Source of the DNA: Brucella pseudogrignonensis
Lineage (GTDB): Bacteria; Pseudomonadota; Alphaproteobacteria; Rhizobiales; Rhizobiaceae
Direction of reading: 5' to 3'
Length of the DNA: 64,000 nucleotides
NCBI RefSeq assembly: GCF_032190615.1
Contig: NZ_JAVLAT010000001.1
Coordinates: 1,372,501 to 1,436,500, forward strand
The notes below the pieces were generated by a model. That model was not told where the DNA came from and made no database searches. It saw only the letters and a program-made list of their open reading frames with translations. Below, in pieces: positions 35,275 through 44,498 of the stretch (position 1 is the first letter of the stretch; each line of letters starts with the position of its first letter). The translations under genes were made by a program, and so were the position numbers.

Positions 35275-35302
35275 AAAAAGCCGGGCTGTAACCCGGCTTT
35301 TT
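35275..35302. terminator. Bidirectional terminator between convergent genes
   Basis: AAAAAGCCGGG (35275-35285) pairs with CCCGGCTTTTT (35292-35302) around CTGTAA. The A and T runs serve both the methyltransferase gene (plus) and the cytochrome gene (minus). Confidence 0.93.
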
Positions 35303-35318
35303 CGACATTTTAGTCAGC

Positions 35319-36008
35319 TTAGTTTGCTGGTGCAGGCTGTGTCGGGGCTGGCGCTTCTCCGCCGCTGGCTGGTGCCTGTTCCGCTGGCTTTTCAGTTTCG
35401 CCAGCAGGAACGGTTTCACCTTCGGGCTTTGCGTTACCGCCTTCAGCAGGGGCTGCATCCGCCGCTGGAAGCGGGGCTGGATTGTCGGACAGTGTGCGCA
35501 GAAAGGCAATCAGATCGGCGCGTTCGTTATCTTTCTTATCGCCAGCAAAGCCCATGGCCGTGCCTTTAATGTATCCCTTTGGCGAGGTGAGGAACTTGTT
35601 GAGATGTTCATAATCCCATTTGTTCCCTTCGGCACCAAAAGCCTTCATCGCAGCCGAATAGCCAAAGCCATCTACTGAGGCAGCCGGGCGATTGACAACA
35701 TCCCACAGATGTGGACCGACCTTGTTGGCGCCGCCCTTTTCAGAAGTGTGACATGCTGCACAACGCTTGAAAACGGTTTCGCCGCGCGCAGGATCAGCAG
35801 ATTGCATCAGAACAGCAATCGACACTTCTTCCTTTGCTGGGGCAGCTGCACCACCGCCAGCCGAACCTTCAGCTGCTTCAATAATGAAACCTGGTTTTTC
35901 AGGTGCAGGTGCATGAAACAGTGTGTCGGACAGAATGCCCGTTGTCATGACAACAAAAACTGCGGCCAGAAAAGCCATGATAAATTTGTTCGTCCGGGTT
36001 GAATTCAT
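35319..36008 (-). CDS. cycM: Membrane-anchored cytochrome c (CycM-like)
   Basis: 229 residues. An N-terminal membrane anchor (about 10-30) is followed by a short linker and a class I cytochrome c domain (about 70-175). The haem motif is CAACH ([18 protein letters not shown]), the His partner Met lies in [13 protein letters not shown], and [11 protein letters not shown] is typical. The last 55 residues are Pro/Ala/Glu-rich. In rhizobia CycM carries electrons from the bc1 complex to aa3 oxidase. It is divergent from kdsB. Confidence 0.9.
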   Translation of the reverse strand: MNSTRTNKFIMAFLAAVFVVMTTGILSDTLFHAPAPEKPGFIIEAAEGSAGGGAAAPAKEEVSIAVLMQSADPARGETVFKRCAACHTSEKGGANKVGPHLWDVVNRPAASVDGFGYSAAMKAFGAEGNKWDYEHLNKFLTSPKGYIKGTAMGFAGDKKDNERADLIAFLRTLSDNPAPLPAADAAPAEGGNAKPEGETVPAGETEKPAEQAPASGGEAPAPTQPAPAN

Positions 36009-36246
36009 CGCCGGTCAGCGCTCCCTCTACTCAACGCCTCCAAAGGCCGGCATGCAAAACCTATGTGTAAGTCTGGCAAGTCTCTCCCCGGCATTGGCCG
36101 GAAACTAGGTCTTTTACGGGGGGGGTGCAACACTTATAAGGGCTGCTACCCCCGTGACTTTTTGACACTTTTGCTGCAATGGGTGGGTAGATAAATGTCT
36201 AAAGAAGGCGCAATAAGACCTTTCTGGCTAAACCACACATGACGAG

Positions 36247-37002
36247 ATGATCATGCTTCAGACTTTGAAAACACTGACACTCATTCCTGCTCGAATGGCC
36301 TCGGTGCGCCTGCCAAACAAGCCTCTTGCGGATATTTGCGGCAAGCCGATGATCGTGCATGTGGCGGACCGGGCTGTGGCAGCGAAGCTGGGCCGCACGG
36401 TGGTGGCGACAGATAGTGAAGAGGTTTTTGCTGCCGTTCAGGCCCATGGTCATGAGGTCATTATGACGCGCAGCGATCATGAGTCGGGGTCGGACCGCAT
36501 CTATGAAGCGCTGCAAAAAGTCGACCCGAATGGCGAGGTCGAAGCAGTGGTCAATGTGCAGGGCGATCTGCCGACCATTGACCCGGAAACAATTCGCCGC
36601 TCTTTGCTGCCGCTTGTTGATGGACCTGCCGATATTGCCACGCTTGGCGTCGAGATCACGGTTGATGAAGAGAAGATCAATCCCAATGTGGTCAAGATCG
36701 TCGGCTCACCAATGAATGGCGGCGAACGTCTGCGCGCACTTTATTTTACACGAGCGACCGCCCCTTATGGCGATGGTCCGCTTTATCACCACATCGGTCT
36801 TTATGCCTATCGCCGTGCGGCGCTTGAGCGTTTTGTGAAAATTGGCCCATCTGTGCTTGAAAAGCGCGAAAAGCTTGAACAGTTGCGCGCACTTGAAGAC
36901 GGAATGCGCATAGAAGCCGAGATTGTCCGCACCGTTCCGCTTGGCGTTGATACGCAGGCTGATCTTGACCGGGCACGGGAAATTATCGCAAAGGGTTTGT
37001 GA
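36247..37002 (+). CDS. kdsB: 3-deoxy-manno-octulosonate cytidylyltransferase KdsB
   Basis: Activates Kdo with CTP to CMP-Kdo for lipopolysaccharide core synthesis. 251 residues: [24 protein letters not shown] is the nucleotide-binding start, then [37 protein letters not shown] and [15 protein letters not shown]. Two ATGs lie close together (36247 and 36253). pheA follows after 47 bases, a conserved alphaproteobacterial pair. Confidence 0.95.
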   Translation: MIMLQTLKTLTLIPARMASVRLPNKPLADICGKPMIVHVADRAVAAKLGRTVVATDSEEVFAAVQAHGHEVIMTRSDHESGSDRIYEALQKVDPNGEVEAVVNVQGDLPTIDPETIRRSLLPLVDGPADIATLGVEITVDEEKINPNVVKIVGSPMNGGERLRALYFTRATAPYGDGPLYHHIGLYAYRRAALERFVKIGPSVLEKREKLEQLRALEDGMRIEAEIVRTVPLGVDTQADLDRAREIIAKGL

Positions 37003-37049
37003 TAGATAAGCTTCGATTGTTGCGAAGCGTTTGAGAAAGTACGGACACG

Positions 37050-37913
37050 ATGAAGACCAACCGGATTTCCTTTCAGGGTGAAGCTGGCGCCAATTCCGAT
37101 ACGGCTTGCCGCAACATGTTTCCCGATATGGAGCCTTTGCCGTGCCCAACTTTTGAGGATGCTTTTAACGCAGTCGAAAGTGGCGCTGCAGACCTTGCGA
37201 TGATTCCGATTGAAAATACGCTCGCAGGTCGGGTTGCAGATATTCATTATCTGCTGCCGCTCGCTGATATGCATATTGTTGGCGAATATTTCCTACCGAT
37301 CCACTTCCAGCTGATGGTGCTGCCGGGCGTTAAACGCGAAGAAATCAAGACTGTTCACAGCCATATCCATGCGCTCGGTCAGTGCCGCAAGGTTATTCGC
37401 AGCAACGGCTGGAAACCAGTGATTGCAGGCGATACGGCGGGTGCTGCGCGTCTCGTTGCCGACATGAAAGATCGCTCAATGGCGGCGCTTGCGCCGCGCT
37501 TAGCCTCTGAGCTCTACGGTCTCGATATTCTGGAAGAGAATGTTGAGGATTCGGAAGACAACGTGACCCGCTTCGTCGTTCTGTCCAAGAACAAAAAATG
37601 GGAGCCACGTCCGGAAAACGGCGAGCGTATCGTCACGACCTTTGTTTTCCGCGTTCGCAACGTGCCGGCAGCGCTTTACAAGGCACTTGGTGGTTTCGCC
37701 ACCAATGGCATCAACATGACCAAGCTTGAAAGCTATCAGATCGGTGGCCGTTTCATCGCAACGCAATTCTATGCTGATGTGGAAGGTCACCCGGAAGACC
37801 ATAATCTTCAGTTAGCCCTCGAAGAATTACGCTTCTTCACAAAGGAAGTGCGTATTCTTGGCGTCTACAAGGGAGCCGATACACGCGGCACGCAATTGTT
37901 GGCAGCTGAGTGA
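37050..37913 (+). CDS. pheA: Prephenate dehydratase PheA
   Basis: Converts prephenate to phenylpyruvate in phenylalanine synthesis. 287 residues without a chorismate mutase domain. RISFQGEAGANSD opens the catalytic domain; PIENTLAGRVADIHYLL and DNVTRFVVLS (the TRF catalytic motif) follow. A C-terminal ACT domain (about 195-275; GINMTKLESYQIGGRF) should bind phenylalanine for feedback control. It is co-directional with kdsB and convergent with the AT-rich gene at 37953. Confidence 0.96.
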   Translation: MKTNRISFQGEAGANSDTACRNMFPDMEPLPCPTFEDAFNAVESGAADLAMIPIENTLAGRVADIHYLLPLADMHIVGEYFLPIHFQLMVLPGVKREEIKTVHSHIHALGQCRKVIRSNGWKPVIAGDTAGAARLVADMKDRSMAALAPRLASELYGLDILEENVEDSEDNVTRFVVLSKNKKWEPRPENGERIVTTFVFRVRNVPAALYKALGGFATNGINMTKLESYQIGGRFIATQFYADVEGHPEDHNLQLALEELRFFTKEVRILGVYKGADTRGTQLLAAE

Positions 37914-37952
37914 GGGATTTCATGGCAGCGGATGTTGTTATACATCGACGAG

Positions 37953-38513
37953 TTAGTATCCGCTGCACTGCGTTGTTATTTCGTAGCTAGGTTGAACTAT
38001 AAATTGATTTGAAACAAATGATTTTCCGCCTGTGATGGTGGTATTTGGGAGAATGGCAGGAAATGTACATAACATTTTTTCGTTTGATACATTTCCGATT
38101 TTTATAAGATATAAGAAAAAATTACTTATACGTAGTTTATATTCTCCGAATCCTTTTCCATATGATCTTATTCCAATTGCATTGAGTCCTCTACTGTAGT
38201 CACCATTTATCACATTCCAAGGATCGGTCGGCCGGTCGCGCCACATTCGGACCTTTACACCGCTGGGAGTGTCAAAGGTCGCGTCAAAAGAAAAAGCGCA
38301 ATATAACCCCTCGTAAAAGGCTGTCTGGTCGTCATTGTATGGTTGTATATTATGATAATTATGATCTGAATAGTCGTTATCAAACCATCCTGATTCATTC
38401 CACAGGTAGAACCCAAGCTGATCTGATTCCCATGGGGGGAATTTATCTATTATTTCAAGCTTTATCTTTGCATATATTCCGTCATCGGTATCGTTATTTA
38501 CATATATTATCAT
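37953..38513 (-). CDS. Orphan AT-rich gene, hypothetical protein
   Basis: 186 residues that I do not recognise. The protein is rich in Asn, Tyr, Asp, Phe and Trp (for example GFYLWNESGWFDNDYSDHN), has no signal peptide or membrane helix and looks like a beta-rich fold. The DNA is much more AT-rich than kdsB, pheA and nudC around it, and codon use differs (many TAT, AAT and ATA codons). There is no good ribosome site before the ATG at 38513. These features suggest horizontal gain of a single gene between two conserved loci, downstream of nudC. Confidence 0.65.
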   Translation of the reverse strand: MIIYVNNDTDDGIYAKIKLEIIDKFPPWESDQLGFYLWNESGWFDNDYSDHNYHNIQPYNDDQTAFYEGLYCAFSFDATFDTPSGVKVRMWRDRPTDPWNVINGDYSRGLNAIGIRSYGKGFGEYKLRISNFFLYLIKIGNVSNEKMLCTFPAILPNTTITGGKSFVSNQFIVQPSYEITTQCSGY

Positions 38514-38551
38514 AACGGTTTTCGCTTTTTCAAATTTATTAATTATTTATA

Positions 38552-38578
38552 GCGAATAAAACTGCGAATAAAACTGCG
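38552..38578. repeat. 12-base tandem repeat in the AT-rich gap before the orphan gene
   Basis: GCGAATAAAACT occurs twice in a row (38552-38563 and 38564-38575) and is followed by GCG, the start of a third copy. It lies between nudC and the AT-rich orphan gene, near the edge of the compositional change. Confidence 0.7.
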
Positions 38579-38607
38579 AGTATAATCAGGATATAATAAG
38601 ACGAGTC

Positions 38608-39552
38608 TTAATTATTTTCGGCCCAGGCTCTGATCAGATGGGTTGCGATGGCACCACTTGCCGGGACACGCAGCCCATTTTCATGGGTGCCTGCAAGCAT
38701 GGCGCGAACTTCTGCCTTTTCGAACCAGTGGCCGTCTTCGAGTTCCGAACGGTCGATAGTGAAGTCGTCAGATAGCACCTCGGCATGACAGCCGATCATC
38801 AGGGAATAGGGGAAAGGCCATGGTTGGCTCGCGTGATAGCCCACGCGCCCGATCTGAAGCCCCATTTCCTCAAAACTTTCACGCCGCACGGCAGCTTCAA
38901 TTGTCTCGCCGTGCTCGATAAAGCCCGCAAGGCAGGAATAAGAACCTGCGCTAAAATGTGGGCTGCGTGCGAGAATGCACTTCTCACCGCGAACAGGCAG
39001 CATGATCGCCACAGGATCGGTGCGCGGAAAATGTTCGGCACTGCACTTGGGGCAAACGCGCTTTGCACCCCCGGCACGCATGTCGCTTTTGGTGCCGCAG
39101 CGACCGCAAAAGCGATGATTGTTATGCCATGCGGTGAGTGCTGCGGCTTGTGCCAAAGCGCCGATGATATCGGCAGAAACAAGTCCTTCCATATAGATAC
39201 TGCGATAATCCTGAGCACGATATGGCGGTTCAAGGGCATCCGGATTAAGCGGCGCCATCAGTGCCACAATCGGCGCGCCATCTTGTAAACCGAGCAGAAT
39301 AGGCTCATGCAAATCTGGCGAAAATGCTTGTATTTCGCTAAGCGAAAACAAGGCGCGGGGTGCCTGTTCTTCTATGTAATCAAGCAGCAGCTTGTTACCG
39401 CCCAAAACCATCACGCGGGTTTCCGGCAATTCCAGCGCAGTAAAAGCCGAATCGTCCTGTCGCTTTTCGGACAGGCGATCGATGCGATTGCCTGCAAAGC
39501 CGACAAAACGGCTCGGTTCTGTTTCCGGCAGGTCGTAAAGGCGAAAAGCCAT
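38608..39552 (-). CDS. nudC: NAD(+) diphosphatase / NAD-capped RNA hydrolase NudC
   Basis: Cleaves NADH to NMNH and AMP and removes NAD caps from RNA. 314 residues: an N-terminal NUDIX-like region, a zinc ribbon (FCGRCGTKSD, then RVCPKCSAEHFPR; four Cys) at about 146-170, and a Nudix domain with the box GFIEHGETIEAAVRRESFEEMG (G-x5-E-x7-REx2EExG). The C-terminal SYSCLAG and SQPWPFPYSLMIG motifs are NudC-specific. It is on the minus strand downstream of the HIT gene. Confidence 0.95.
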   Translation of the reverse strand: MAFRLYDLPETEPSRFVGFAGNRIDRLSEKRQDDSAFTALELPETRVMVLGGNKLLLDYIEEQAPRALFSLSEIQAFSPDLHEPILLGLQDGAPIVALMAPLNPDALEPPYRAQDYRSIYMEGLVSADIIGALAQAAALTAWHNNHRFCGRCGTKSDMRAGGAKRVCPKCSAEHFPRTDPVAIMLPVRGEKCILARSPHFSAGSYSCLAGFIEHGETIEAAVRRESFEEMGLQIGRVGYHASQPWPFPYSLMIGCHAEVLSDDFTIDRSELEDGHWFEKAEVRAMLAGTHENGLRVPASGAIATHLIRAWAENN

Positions 39553-39582
39553 GATGTTCTCGGGAAAATGTTTGTGAGGGGA

Positions 39583-39987
39583 TCAGAGTGCAGCGCGAAT
39601 GTCTTCAATCAGCTTTTGCGCTTCAGCATCGTTATAAGGCTCGCGTGTGCCATGACCCCAGACCGGTCCGGGCCAGCCAGCATCACCTTCATTACGCGCA
39701 ATCACATGCATGTGCAGCTGGCGAACCATGTTGCCCAAAGCGCCTGTGTTGATTTTGAGACAATTGGTGGTGCTTTTAAGTGCCTGCGAAACCATTGCCG
39801 CTTCAAAGGTCAGGATGGTCTGATCAAGCGGTGTTAGATCGTGAATTTCGGAGAGTTTGGCGCGGCGCGGCACAAGGATCAGCCAAGGCCAGCGCTTGTC
39901 ATTCATCAAGCGCAGCTCGCAAAGGCCAAGCTTGGCCACTAAAAAAGTGTCGGCATCGAGCCGTTTATCGAGTTCAAACTGTTCCAT
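39583..39987 (-). CDS. HIT family protein
   Basis: Histidine triad nucleotide hydrolase or transferase, about 134 residues. The triad motif is HMHVIAR (H-x-H-x-x-x-R, with R for the third His), and WPWLILVPRRAKLSEIHDL is typical of the alphaproteobacterial Hit branch. The start is set at 39987 (MEQFELDKRL). A longer open frame reaching 40131 would cross the SRP RNA gene and is rejected. It is divergent from ffs and upstream of nudC on the minus strand with a 31-base gap. Confidence 0.88.
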   Translation of the reverse strand: MEQFELDKRLDADTFLVAKLGLCELRLMNDKRWPWLILVPRRAKLSEIHDLTPLDQTILTFEAAMVSQALKSTTNCLKINTGALGNMVRQLHMHVIARNEGDAGWPGPVWGHGTREPYNDAEAQKLIEDIRAAL

Positions 39988-40054
39988 AGAATAATTCTTA
40001 TCAGTTTTTTTGTCTCTGCGCTTGCTTTTTGCGTGGTAATTGACGATATGCAGC

Positions 40055-40154
40055 GTGGGAGGTTGGTGGTGGACGAGCCACTCGCCAACCGGGTCAGGTC
40101 CGGAAGGAAGCAGCCCCAACGAGCACGGCACGGGTCATCGTGCCAGCCTCCCAC
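40055..40154 (+). ncRNA. ffs: Signal recognition particle RNA (4.5S)
   Basis: About 100 bases folding into one long hairpin. The closing stem GTGGGAGG (40055-40062) pairs with CCTCCCAC (40147-40154). The apical Ffh-binding site is GTCAGGTCCGGAAGGAAGCA with the GGAA tetraloop, at 40093-40112. A short run CTTTCT follows. It lies directly upstream of dnaX, the standard alphaproteobacterial order. The exact ends are inferred from the closing stem. Confidence 0.95.
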
Positions 40155-40277
40155 CTTTCTAAAACGATCATGGTTGTTGATGGTTGATAAGCCATCGCCA
40201 AAGCCACTTTCGTCTCTGGTCCAAACTGTTTAGAGTTTGTTGATCGGAACAAGCGAACAGAGAACGGAAGGGTCGCA

Positions 40278-42095
40278 ATGGACACAAAATCCGAAACTGG
40301 CGCTTATCGCGTTCTCGCCCGCAAGTATCGCCCCCAGAATTTCAATGATCTGATTGGCCAGGAGCCGATGGTCCGTACGCTGAAAAATGCGTTTGAGACT
40401 GGCCGTATTGCGCAGGCATGGATGCTGACTGGTGTGCGCGGTGTGGGCAAGACCACGACGGCCCGTATTCTGGCGCGTGCGCTCAATTACAAGACCGATT
40501 CTATTGATCAGCCGTCGATTGATCTCTCCGTCATGGGGGAGCATTGTCAGGCGATCATGGAAGGCCGCCATGTCGACGTCATCGAGATGGACGCCGCCTC
40601 GCATACGGGTATCGACGATATTCGCGAGATCATCGAGCAGGTGCGCTATCGCCCTGTGTCGGCACGCTACAAAGTCTATATCATCGACGAAGTACACATG
40701 CTGTCCAATCAGGCCTTCAACGGTCTGTTGAAGACGCTTGAAGAGCCGCCGCCGCATGTGAAATTTATCTTCGCGACCACCGAAATTCGCAAAGTGCCAA
40801 TCACGGTTCTGTCGCGCTGTCAGCGTTTTGACTTGCGCCGCATCGAATCGGGAACGCTCGCCGCACATCTGCGTCGCATTGCCGAAGCAGAAGCCATCGA
40901 AGTCGATGACACATCGCTTGCGATGATTGCACGCGCGGGCGAAGGCTCGGCACGTGATTCGCTCTCGATTTTCGATCAGGCCATCGCGCATGGTGCGGGT
41001 CATGTCTCAGCGGAAGCTGTGCGTTCGATGCTCGGCCTTGCCGACCGTGCACGCATTATCGATCTTTTTGAGATGATTATGCGTGGGGACGTTGCTGGCG
41101 CTTTGACTGAATTCCGTGCGCAATATGATGTTGGTGCTGATCCATCGGTCGTGCTGACGGATCTTGCCGATTTCAATCATCTGGTGACACGTCTGCGCTT
41201 TACGCCGGATGTGGCGGAAGATGTGTCGCTCTCGGAAGACGAGCGCGTTCGCGGTCGCGAGTTTGCGCAAAAGCTTTCCGTGCGGGTGCTTTCGCGGACA
41301 TGGCAGATGCTGCTCAAGGGCATTGCGGAAGTGGATACCGCAACGCGACCTGTGCAGGCAGCGGAAATGCTGCTGATCCGTTTGGCTCATGCTGCCGATC
41401 TGCCAACGCTGGATGAAGCGTTGCGCGGTTTGGAAAATGGATCAGTCTCAGCACCGCGCCCGCAGCCTTCAGGCGGAGCAAGGCCGAATGGCGGCTCACA
41501 GCCGGAAGCGCGCAGCAGTGTTGATGCAGTTGCCGCCTCAACCATGATGCCAGCATCGGGTGGTCCTGCAACGGCCATGCGTCTGGTTGAAACACAGCCA
41601 CAGCCAGTTCAACCGCCTGCGCCACAGCAGTTTGTCGACAATACGCCGCAGCCCTCGGTTCAAATCAACAGTCTCAATGATATTGTAGCGCTGGCTGATA
41701 AGTTCCGCGACATGCAGTTCAAGATTCTGGTCAAGAACTGTGTGCGCATGTCGTCTATTGCGGCAGGGCGGCTTGAAATCGGCCTCACAGATGATGCGCC
41801 AAAATCCTTGCCGAGCGATATTTCACAGCGTCTGCACAACTGGACCGGCATCCGTTGGGTTGTAACGGTTGCACGTGATGTTTCAGGCCAAACCGTTGCG
41901 GAAGCGGAAACCGAGCGTCGCGATAATCTTGTAACCGATGCCCGTGCTGACCCGGATGTTGCTGCCATTCTGGCGGCTTTTCCGGGTGCAAAGATCACTG
42001 ACGTCCGCATAGCGGTTGCAGAACAGAGCGACGATGACGATATAGACTTGGATAGTATTGAAGACGTGCCCGGCGCGCCTTCTGACGATGACTGA
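40278..42095 (+). CDS. dnaX: DNA polymerase III subunits gamma/tau
   Basis: Clamp-loader ATPase. 605 residues: Walker A GVRGVGKT (52-59), Walker B IIDEVHM, sensor 1 in FIFATTEIRK, then domain III and a Pro/Gln-rich linker (about 385-460), with an alphaproteobacterial C-terminal domain (about 465-600). The four-Cys zinc module of E. coli DnaX is missing: only C90 remains (MGEHCQAIMEGRH). No obvious slippery run for programmed frameshifting was seen. ffs-dnaX-ybaB-recR is conserved. Confidence 0.96.
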   Translation: MDTKSETGAYRVLARKYRPQNFNDLIGQEPMVRTLKNAFETGRIAQAWMLTGVRGVGKTTTARILARALNYKTDSIDQPSIDLSVMGEHCQAIMEGRHVDVIEMDAASHTGIDDIREIIEQVRYRPVSARYKVYIIDEVHMLSNQAFNGLLKTLEEPPPHVKFIFATTEIRKVPITVLSRCQRFDLRRIESGTLAAHLRRIAEAEAIEVDDTSLAMIARAGEGSARDSLSIFDQAIAHGAGHVSAEAVRSMLGLADRARIIDLFEMIMRGDVAGALTEFRAQYDVGADPSVVLTDLADFNHLVTRLRFTPDVAEDVSLSEDERVRGREFAQKLSVRVLSRTWQMLLKGIAEVDTATRPVQAAEMLLIRLAHAADLPTLDEALRGLENGSVSAPRPQPSGGARPNGGSQPEARSSVDAVAASTMMPASGGPATAMRLVETQPQPVQPPAPQQFVDNTPQPSVQINSLNDIVALADKFRDMQFKILVKNCVRMSSIAAGRLEIGLTDDAPKSLPSDISQRLHNWTGIRWVVTVARDVSGQTVAEAETERRDNLVTDARADPDVAAILAAFPGAKITDVRIAVAEQSDDDDIDLDSIEDVPGAPSDDD

Positions 42096-42103
42096 ATTTT
42101 AGA

Positions 42104-42147
42104 GCGCATCCCGAAAAGTGCGAAGCGGTTTTCGGAGTAAGATGCGC
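42104..42147. repeat. Palindromic extragenic repeat between dnaX and ybaB
   Basis: GCGCATC-CCGAAAA faces TTTTCGG-agtaa-GATGCGC around GTGCGAAGCGG. The outer and inner arms are perfect. It has the same plan as the copies at 20767-20873, with different arm sequences. Confidence 0.8.
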
Positions 42148-42173
42148 GTTCAAAAAAATGATGGAGTGAACCC

Positions 42174-42497
42174 ATGCGTGACATGATGGGCATGATGAAA
42201 CAGGCGAAGGAATTGCAGGCCAAGATGAAGGTCATGCAGGATGAAATCGCCAATCTTGAAGCAACCGCTTCTTCGGGTGGCGGCCTTGTTACGGTCACGC
42301 TTTCGGGCAAGGGCACCTTGTCGTCGCTTAAAATCGACCCTTCGATGATGAAGGAAGAGGACACTGAAATCCTCGAAGATCTGATCATCGCAGCTCATAA
42401 TGACGCCAAGGCGAAGCTTGAAGCTGAAATGGCTGAAAAGACCCAGTCGCTGACCGCTGGTCTGCCAATCCCTCCGGGCTTCAAACTGCCGTTCTAG
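42174..42497 (+). CDS. Nucleoid-associated protein, YbaB/EbfC family
   Basis: 107 residues forming the small dimeric DNA-binding YbaB fold: [20 protein letters not shown] helix, [17 protein letters not shown] strand region, a second helix ([23 protein letters not shown]) and the end [12 protein letters not shown]. It lies between dnaX and recR as in most bacteria. The ATG at 42174 has GGAGTGAACCC upstream. Confidence 0.95.
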   Translation: MRDMMGMMKQAKELQAKMKVMQDEIANLEATASSGGGLVTVTLSGKGTLSSLKIDPSMMKEEDTEILEDLIIAAHNDAKAKLEAEMAEKTQSLTAGLPIPPGFKLPF

Positions 42498-42560
42498 GCG
42501 ATAAGGGGGCGATTAAGCCCCCATTTCATTTTCCCCTAATTTCCAACTTCATAAATCAGC

Positions 42561-43166
42561 ATGTCCAAACGTATCGCCGGTCCTGAAATTGAACGTCTGA
42601 TCCAGCTTCTGGCCCGTGTACCGGGATTGGGGCCGCGTTCTGCGCGTCGTGCGGCGTTGCACCTGATCAAGAAGAAAGAGGCGCTTCTGGTGCCGCTTGG
42701 CGGGGCCATGCAGGAAGCGGCTGAAAAAGTGCGTATCTGCTCGTGCTGCGGCAATGTTGATACCAGCGACCCATGCACGATCTGCACAGACGACCGCCGC
42801 GATCCGTCCGTTCTGATCGTCGTGGAAGACGTGTCCGATCTCTGGGCGCTGGAACGCGCTGGCACCATGAATGTGCGCTATCATGTGCTGGGCGGCCGTC
42901 TGTCACCGCTGGATGGTCTTGGACCTGATGATCTCAATATCAAAGGGCTGGTCGAGCGCGTTGCAACAGGCGAGATCAGGGAAGTGATTCTCGCAGTCAA
43001 CGCCACAGTCGAAGGACAGACGACAGCGCATTACATCACCGATCAGCTGACAAATTTTGAAGTCCGTGTAACACGGCTTGCGCATGGCGTGCCGGTTGGT
43101 GGCGAGCTTGATTATCTTGATGAAGGAACGCTTGCGGCGGCTCTTCGGGCGCGAACAGCACTCTGA
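42561..43166 (+). CDS. recR: Recombination protein RecR
   Basis: Acts with RecF and RecO in loading RecA at gaps. 201 residues: helix-hairpin-helix [18 protein letters not shown], zinc finger with four Cys ([17 protein letters not shown]), and Toprim domain (about 80-175; [18 protein letters not shown], then [14 protein letters not shown]). Standard size and position after ybaB. Confidence 0.97.
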   Translation: MSKRIAGPEIERLIQLLARVPGLGPRSARRAALHLIKKKEALLVPLGGAMQEAAEKVRICSCCGNVDTSDPCTICTDDRRDPSVLIVVEDVSDLWALERAGTMNVRYHVLGGRLSPLDGLGPDDLNIKGLVERVATGEIREVILAVNATVEGQTTAHYITDQLTNFEVRVTRLAHGVPVGGELDYLDEGTLAAALRARTAL

Positions 43167-43187
43167 CAATCAATTTGGGAGACGTTT

Positions 43188-44447
43188 ATGAAGGCTGCAT
43201 TCTGGAAACGATGCCTGACAACGGCTCTTTTTATCGCTGCATCGCTTTGCTCAACGTCTTCTTATGCTGCTCCCTCCAAAGCGCAAATCGAAAGCCAGTA
43301 TCGCAACTGGATTGAAAAGGACCTTTGGCCGGAAGCCAAAGCCGCAGGCGTTTCGCGTCCGGTTTTCGAGCAGGCTTTTGCAGGCGTCACCATTAATTGG
43401 AAACTGCCCGATCTGGTTATTCCCGGCGAAAAGCCGTCGGGACCAAAAGAGCAGAAGCAGGCCGAATTCGGCGCCCCTGGCAAATATTTCAATGCGAAGA
43501 CCGTTGGCAGCGTCACGAGTGGCGGCAAGGTGCGGCTTGGTCAGAATGCAAGTCTGCTCAAAAGCATTGAGCAACGCTATGGCGTTCCGGGCCGCATTGT
43601 TGTGGCGATATGGGGCCGTGAGTCGGGCTTTGGTACCGTCAAAATTCCCTACAACGCGTTTGAAGTGCTGGGCACCAAGGCCTTCATGGCAACGCGCAAG
43701 GATATGTTTCGCAAGGAGCTGATTGCAGCGCTTCAAATCACATCGCGCGATTACATCGCCAATGGTTCGATGAAAAGTTCGTGGGCGGGTGCGCTGGGCC
43801 AGCCGCAGTTCATGCCGACATCTTATCTCAAACATGCTGTCGATTTTGACGGTGATGGCAAGCGCGACATCTGGAATTCGGTTCCCGATACGCTGGCATC
43901 GATTGCCAATTATCTCAAAATCCATGGCTGGCAGGCAGGCCGGGACTGGGGCTATGAGGTTAATGTCCCTCAGAATGTCTCATGCTCGCTGGAAGGGCCG
44001 GATCAGGGCAAGACCTTCGCTGAATGGTCAAAGCTTGGCATCACTCGCACTAACGGCAAGGCATTTCCTGCCAGTGAGATGCGTGGCGAAGGCTTTCTGC
44101 TTATGCCCGCTGGTCGCTATGGCCCGGCCTTTATCGTGACGCCGAATTTCTACGTCATCAAAGATTACAATATGAGCGATCTCTATGCGCTGTTCATCGG
44201 CCATATTGGTGACAGCATTGCCTATGGCGCGGGTGATTTTCAGACGCAGTGGGGCAATGTCGGCACCATGTATCGCTCTGATATTCTAGCGATGCAAAAG
44301 CGCATGCAGGCGCAGGGCTACGATATTGGCAAGGCTGATGGTTTGCCGGGCTTCAAAACTCGTCGTTCTATTGGTCTTTGGCAATCAAAAAATGGAATGA
44401 CGCCAACATGCTTTACATCATCTAATTTAATTACTATTATACATTAA
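43188..44447 (+). CDS. Lytic murein transglycosylase (MltB/SLT_2 family) with altered C-terminus
   Basis: 419 residues with a signal peptide (about 1-27). The SLT_2 catalytic domain (about 30-340) has Glu145 in WGRESGFG as the acid for cutting MurNAc-GlcNAc bonds, then SWAGALGQPQFMPTSYL. The start of a C-terminal peptidoglycan-binding domain follows (about 360-410; LAMQKRMQAQGYDIGKADGLPG). The last residues (CFTSSNLITIIH) turn AT-rich and the gene stops early compared with the second tail copy at 45103-45270, which runs on to IYSLKIRAGVR. The 3' end therefore appears replaced or degraded by AT-rich DNA. Confidence 0.9.
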   Translation: MKAAFWKRCLTTALFIAASLCSTSSYAAPSKAQIESQYRNWIEKDLWPEAKAAGVSRPVFEQAFAGVTINWKLPDLVIPGEKPSGPKEQKQAEFGAPGKYFNAKTVGSVTSGGKVRLGQNASLLKSIEQRYGVPGRIVVAIWGRESGFGTVKIPYNAFEVLGTKAFMATRKDMFRKELIAALQITSRDYIANGSMKSSWAGALGQPQFMPTSYLKHAVDFDGDGKRDIWNSVPDTLASIANYLKIHGWQAGRDWGYEVNVPQNVSCSLEGPDQGKTFAEWSKLGITRTNGKAFPASEMRGEGFLLMPAGRYGPAFIVTPNFYVIKDYNMSDLYALFIGHIGDSIAYGAGDFQTQWGNVGTMYRSDILAMQKRMQAQGYDIGKADGLPGFKTRRSIGLWQSKNGMTPTCFTSSNLITIIH

Positions 44448-44498
44448 TAAATTTTATTTCATTTTTATATTATATTATATTTTTATTATAGGTTAATT

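Noticed and set aside
36162..36193. Promoter TTGACA ... TAGATA before kdsB
   Set aside because: The spacing is 20 bases, too long for a normal promoter; another -10 could not be chosen with confidence.
39583..40131. Long HIT reading frame beginning at 40131
   Set aside because: The first 48 codons run through the SRP RNA gene and have no similarity to HIT proteins; MEQFELDKRL at 39987 is the natural start.
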